Shown here piece by piece: positions 60,927-64,000 of a stretch of 64,000 bases of DNA; the first letter of the stretch is position 1, and every line of letters begins with the position of its first letter. Position numbers and translations under genes: made by a program. A model generated the notes under the pieces. It was not told the DNA's origin. It saw only the letters and a list, made by a program, of their open reading frames with translations, and did no database searches. This stretch comes from Gp6-AA40 sp963772955 (GTDB lineage: Bacteria; Acidobacteriota; Vicinamibacteria; Vicinamibacterales; UBA2999), in assembly GCA_963772955.1 (NCBI GenBank), contig CAVYZF010000021.1, positions 1 to 64,000 of the forward strand, given 5' to 3'.

Positions 60927-61495
60927 GCCGCCGCCGCCTGTGTCGCCGCGCTGTCGCGCAGCCAGTCCCGCAGTCCGATGACACACATCGCAAAGAACAC
61001 CACGTAGAGCAGGCTGGTCAGATACAGGTGGCGGCTCGCGTAGAGCCAGATGTAGATGACGTCGGCAGCCATCCAGACCCACCAGTGCTCGATCACTTTG
61101 CGAGTCATCAGGTATTGCGCCTCAACGCTCAGGACGGTGGTTAGCGCATCGAGTAACGGCGATGCGTCGCCTACGCTACGGAGGTAGGGCGTGAAGAGCG
61201 CCGTCGCGATCGCGCCGACGCCCGCGTAAGCGAGCGCTCCCATACGCGTGATGCGCGTCACACGCAGACGCGAATGACCGGCCCCACCAAAGAGCCAGCG
61301 ATACCACCCGAGCAGACAGATCACGATGAACAGCACCTGCAGCGCCATGTCACCATAGAGGCGGGCTTCCCAGAAGAGGATGAGGAAGCAGACCGCGTTG
61401 GCGACGCCGAACGGCCAGTTCCACGGGTTCTGTCGAACCGCGAGCCAGACGGAGAGCGCACCGGTCACGAAGCCGGCGATCTCGATGGGATTCAT
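60923..61495 (-). CDS. pnuC: PnuC nicotinamide riboside transporter
   Basis: The 190-residue membrane protein has six to seven TM segments and the PnuC signatures NPWNWPFGVANAVCFLILFW, GWYRWLFGG, SVEAQYLMTRKVIEHWWVW and IYIWLYASRHLYLTSLLY. PnuC facilitates uptake of nicotinamide riboside, trapped by the downstream kinase. The gene pair is compact and coupled. Confidence 0.95.
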   Translation of the reverse strand: MNPIEIAGFVTGALSVWLAVRQNPWNWPFGVANAVCFLILFWEARLYGDMALQVLFIVICLLGWYRWLFGGAGHSRLRVTRITRMGALAYAGVGAIATALFTPYLRSVGDASPLLDALTTVLSVEAQYLMTRKVIEHWWVWMAADVIYIWLYASRHLYLTSLLYVVFFAMCVIGLRDWLRDSAATQAAAA

Positions 61496-61602
61496 GGGGT
61501 TCTAGCTTACGCGCGGGTGTGCCTGGCCGCCGCGGCTTGCGTGGCTTGCGAACGAGCCGATACAATTGGAGGTTCCTGCCTCGCACAGTTCGCGGCCAGT
61601 AC

Positions 61603-61676
61603 TGGGAGGTCGTTCAACGGTAGGACACGGCGCTCTGGACGCCGTTATCGGGGTTCGAATCCCTGCCTCCCAGCCA
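61603..61676 (+). tRNA. tRNA-Gln(CTG)
   Basis: Acceptor TGGGAGG pairs with CCTCCCA, discriminator G, encoded CCA. The anticodon loop CTCTGGA gives CTG (CAG codons), and the T arm GGGGTTCGAATCCC is standard. The second integrase gene ends 2 nt beyond the CCA on the opposite strand, making this tRNA the likely attachment gene of the right-hand element. Confidence 0.95.
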
Positions 61677-61677
61677 C

Positions 61678-62818
61678 TTAACTAGTTGATTCGATTAGAC
61701 CTCCATTTTGCGTGGAGGCCGTCTCCACAATGTCTCCACGCTCGTGCGGCCTCGGACGCGAGTCCAGCAGCCGAATCGACGACCCGAGCATGTCAGGACT
61801 CAGGTGCATGTACCCCTGCGTCACCGACAGTTCCTGGTGCCCCGCCAGCTCCTGAATCGCCTTACCTGACGCGCCCTGCATCGCCAGGTGCGAACAGAAC
61901 GTGTGACGCAGGATGTGCACGCCCGTCGGCACGCCCGCGAGCCGCACCGCTCGCCAAACGCGCGTCCACGCCGACTGACGACTCAGCGGCCGTCCATCGT
62001 CCTTGCAGATCACCCGTGGCCCTCGGAGATGACGGTACTCGCGAAGCGCTTCGAACAGCCGCTCCGTAAGTGGGACGTAGCGCACGCGACCGTTCTTCGG
62101 TGTCGTGAGCTTCCCTCGCCAATCCGAGTGCCTGATCGCGAGCCGCCTGCGTGAGAAGTCCACGTCGGCCCAATGCAGTGCCACCATCTCGCCGCTCGAA
62201 GCCCGGCGTCTCCGCCGAGCAGCACGATCAGGTGAGTCCGCCAGCCCTTGAGGCGCGCTGCTTCGACCAGACGCTCGTACGCGTCGAAGTCGTGGAACGA
62301 TGCCTCTTTTCGAACGACTGGCAGGACCTTGATCGTGCACGGCATGGTCGTCGATCACTTCCCATTCGACGGCCTTCTTCAGCAACACGCTCAGAGTCGT
62401 CAGCACGTTGTTCACCGTCTTCGTCGCCTTTCTCCGCAACGTGCCCTTCAGGCGCTGTACGTCTTCGTTCCTGATCGCGTCGAGCTTCCTGCTCCCGAGC
62501 GCCGGCAAGAGATGCATTCGGAGAATCGACTCCTTGGCGGCAACGGTGCTCGGCTTCTGTCGATTGGCTACCGCGTGCTCCTCCAGAACGCGTCGTCGCG
62601 AACTCCTTGAGTGTGGGCACCTCCTTGGCAGACTGAGGTTTCGGTTGTGGGCCGTGCAGCAGCAAGTGCCGCTCACGGTCCTCGGCCCATCGCTGGGCGG
62701 CCGACCTGGACGTTCCGGGCGCCTTGCCACGCTCCCGGTACCGTCGGCCGTTCGGCAGCCGAAGGCGGATGTCCGCTTCCCAGCCGCCGCGTCGATACGG
62801 TCTGATTGTCACGCTCAT
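61678..62818 (-). pseudogene. int: Tyrosine integrase of the second IME, multiple frameshifts
   Basis: Homologous to 7210-8337. Segments in different frames are: MSVTIRPYRRGGWEADIRLR to VPTLKEFA; then EEHAVANRQKPSTVAAKES to EWEVID; then MPCTIKVLPVVRKEASFHDF to LLGGDAGLR; then GEMVALHWADVDFSRRRLAI to the end. Three indels are needed. The catalytic boxes HILRHTF, AGHQELS and QGYMHLSP are intact in the last segment, and the first Arg lies at a break. The 3' end (RGDIVETAS) reaches to 2 nt from tRNA-Gln. Confidence 0.9.
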
Positions 62819-63028
62819 CGCCTGTACTCCTGTGGCGACGGCGCGCGTTTGTGGTCGAGGAATTCTAGCAGAGTCTCCGCTGCGCACGAGCACGCGTCTG
62901 CCGATGCGCGTGACGCCTGGCAGCAGCCCGCGCTCGATCATGGCGTAGACCGCTTTCCTTGTCGTTCGCAGAAGCGTCGCGGTCTCACTCACAGTCAACA
63001 GGAGCGGCAAGGAGTTGTCGGTGCTCAT
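62815..63028 (-). pseudogene. Excisionase-like HTH protein of the second IME, frameshifted
   Basis: MSTDNSLPLLLTVSETATLL, then KAVYAMIERGLLPGVTRIGR and RVLVRSGD, matches the protein at 6990-7205. A single extra T after GGAGAC shifts the frame; corrected, it reads LLEFLDHKRAPSPQEYRR and stops in a TGATG overlap with the integrase start. Its own ATG overlaps the upstream gene stop (ATGA). Confidence 0.85.
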
Positions 63029-63486
63029 CGTGCACCTCTCTTCCATTTCATGAGCGTGTCGAGCTGACGACGTTCCGCTGAAGTCATCGTGCTCATACGC
63101 TGCTCGACGAGGGCCCCGAGTTCAGCGTGCGGCCGTAGCGTTTTGAGCTCGGAGGCGTACGGCTTGGCGATCCACGCGTAGCCCGTGCCCACCGCCACGG
63201 CGGACAGGAGCGCAAAAGCCAACGCCGTGATCCATCTGTAGGCCACGCCGGGCCAGTACCGTCGCTGCTCTTCCTCGCGCCACCGTCGCGCATCAGCGAT
63301 CGTTCGTTGCGCGCATTCAAGCCAGGTGCGCTCTTCACGCAGAACTTCCCGTAGCGATCGGTCATCCGCGATGCCGGCAACCTGCGCCTGCAGCTGTTCA
63401 AGCAGCGTAGCGACCTCGACGAGCTGCGCGTGTACCTGTCTGGCAGCGTCCTGCTGCTCCCGAAACATGTCTATCGCGTTGCTCAT
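63025..63486 (-). CDS. Mobilization-associated coiled-coil membrane protein, second copy
   Basis: The ~153-residue protein starts MSNAIDMFREQQDAARQVHA, with GAGGTG upstream. It has a coiled coil (~1-85), one TM helix (ITALAFALLSAVAVGTGYAW) and tail MTSAERRQLDTLMKWK. It is about half identical to 4446-4904. Here it is coupled directly to the HTH and integrase genes, whereas in the first IME the mob and int genes are divergent. Confidence 0.75.
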   Translation of the reverse strand: MSNAIDMFREQQDAARQVHAQLVEVATLLEQLQAQVAGIADDRSLREVLREERTWLECAQRTIADARRWREEEQRRYWPGVAYRWITALAFALLSAVAVGTGYAWIAKPYASELKTLRPHAELGALVEQRMSTMTSAERRQLDTLMKWKRGAR

Positions 63487-63491
63487 CGTCG

Positions 63492-64000
63492 TCACCTCGA
63501 TCGGGACTCGTCCTGGTCGCGGCTCGATCCACCGCCACCAGTGGTCCCGCCACTCGAAGTCCATTCCCACTCGACACGCTTCTGTTCGCTGGCTATAACA
63601 GCCTGGAGCTCGGTCTCGAGGTCCGCGATCGCCCGGTCCACGGCCTGGAGCCGCTCGGAATCGGTAACCGCATGCGCCGCGCTCTCGAGCCGGTCATGGT
63701 GCTCGCCGCGGCTGACCATGTAGGCGGCGGCTGGACCGAAGTGACGCCCTGCCTCCTCTTCGATACCCTGACGCGCATAGCTGCGATGGTCGACACGCTC
63801 CTCGCGTCCGAGGCGTTCCAGCGTTTTGTTGGTGAGATTCGCCCACTGTGATCGAGCGTGTTCCATCCAGGCATGGCCGTGGATCGCACGTGTCTTCTCC
63901 GCGCCACCCTTGGATGGGTCGGTCGGATTGGCACGCGCGAACCACTGGTCCGGACTGCGCTCGATGCCGTCGTTCTTGCGCTCGGAGAATCAGATGCGCA
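63492..64000 (-). pseudogene. MobA/MobL relaxase, partial at window edge and frameshifted
   Basis: The C-terminal part of a relaxase like 4907-5854: KNDGIERSPDQWFARANPTD, then EKTRAIHGHAWMEHARSQWA, EERVDHRSYARQGIEEEAGR and a Gly-rich tail. Compared with the first copy, 2 nt are missing at about 63989 in the H-A-H-L-M-I-S-E-R motif, which introduces TGA. The N-terminal half lies outside the window. Confidence 0.8.

Overview
This is 64 kb of a GC-rich bacterial chromosome. The gene set points to Acidobacteriota, possibly Vicinamibacteria. Clues are a Ser/Thr kinase fused to a TolB-like propeller, many Tat-type leaders, a secreted PEGA protein and a DUF2934 protein. The phylum is inferred from gene content only. 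At least ten genes carry 1- or 2-nt frameshifts. One is gltX, which is normally essential, so part of this damage is probably sequencing or assembly error rather than decay.

Left part (about 1-8.5 kb): an integrative mobilizable element (IME) next to tRNA-Ser(GCT). It carries a tyrosine integrase, an excisionase-like HTH protein, a TraD-like protein, a MobA/MobL relaxase and a coiled-coil membrane protein. Beside these lie a two-gene nuclease/helicase module that resembles phage defence, and the cut-off start of an OLD-type nuclease gene.

8.5-17.7 kb: an island bounded by identical 39-bp copies of the 5' half of tRNA-Ser. It holds a broken arfB, a Crp/Fnr regulator, a histidine kinase with two FixL-type haem PAS domains plus a lone receiver, a BrnT/BrnA-like toxin-antitoxin pair and its decayed copy, two transposase remnants and an AI-2E family permease.

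18-31 kb: a J-domain-like protein, two toxin-antitoxin pairs whose toxins are both frameshifted, small stress-type enzymes, an RsbU-like phosphatase, and a MacA-MacB-type tripartite efflux operon with its outer-membrane factor.

31.5-43 kb: a Tat-exported zinc alcohol dehydrogenase, then a fermentation operon. Its genes encode a lipoprotein-type L-serine dehydratase, an MFS carrier, phosphotransacetylase, acetate kinase, pyruvate formate-lyase and its activase. Together they could convert serine to pyruvate, formate and acetate with ATP gain. A sigma-54 promoter lies in front and a sigma-54 activator gene converges from behind.

43-61.5 kb: a small NHLP-like protein and two hydrolases, an MBL-fold enzyme with a metalloprotease, an IS630 element sitting in a DUF3303 gene, the Ser/Thr kinase, a molybdenum hydroxylase pair, a helix-hairpin-helix protein, gltX, and a pnuC/nadR-like NAD-salvage pair.

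Right end (61.6-64 kb): tRNA-Gln(CTG) and a second, heavily frameshifted relative of the first IME with a different gene order. It runs out of the window.
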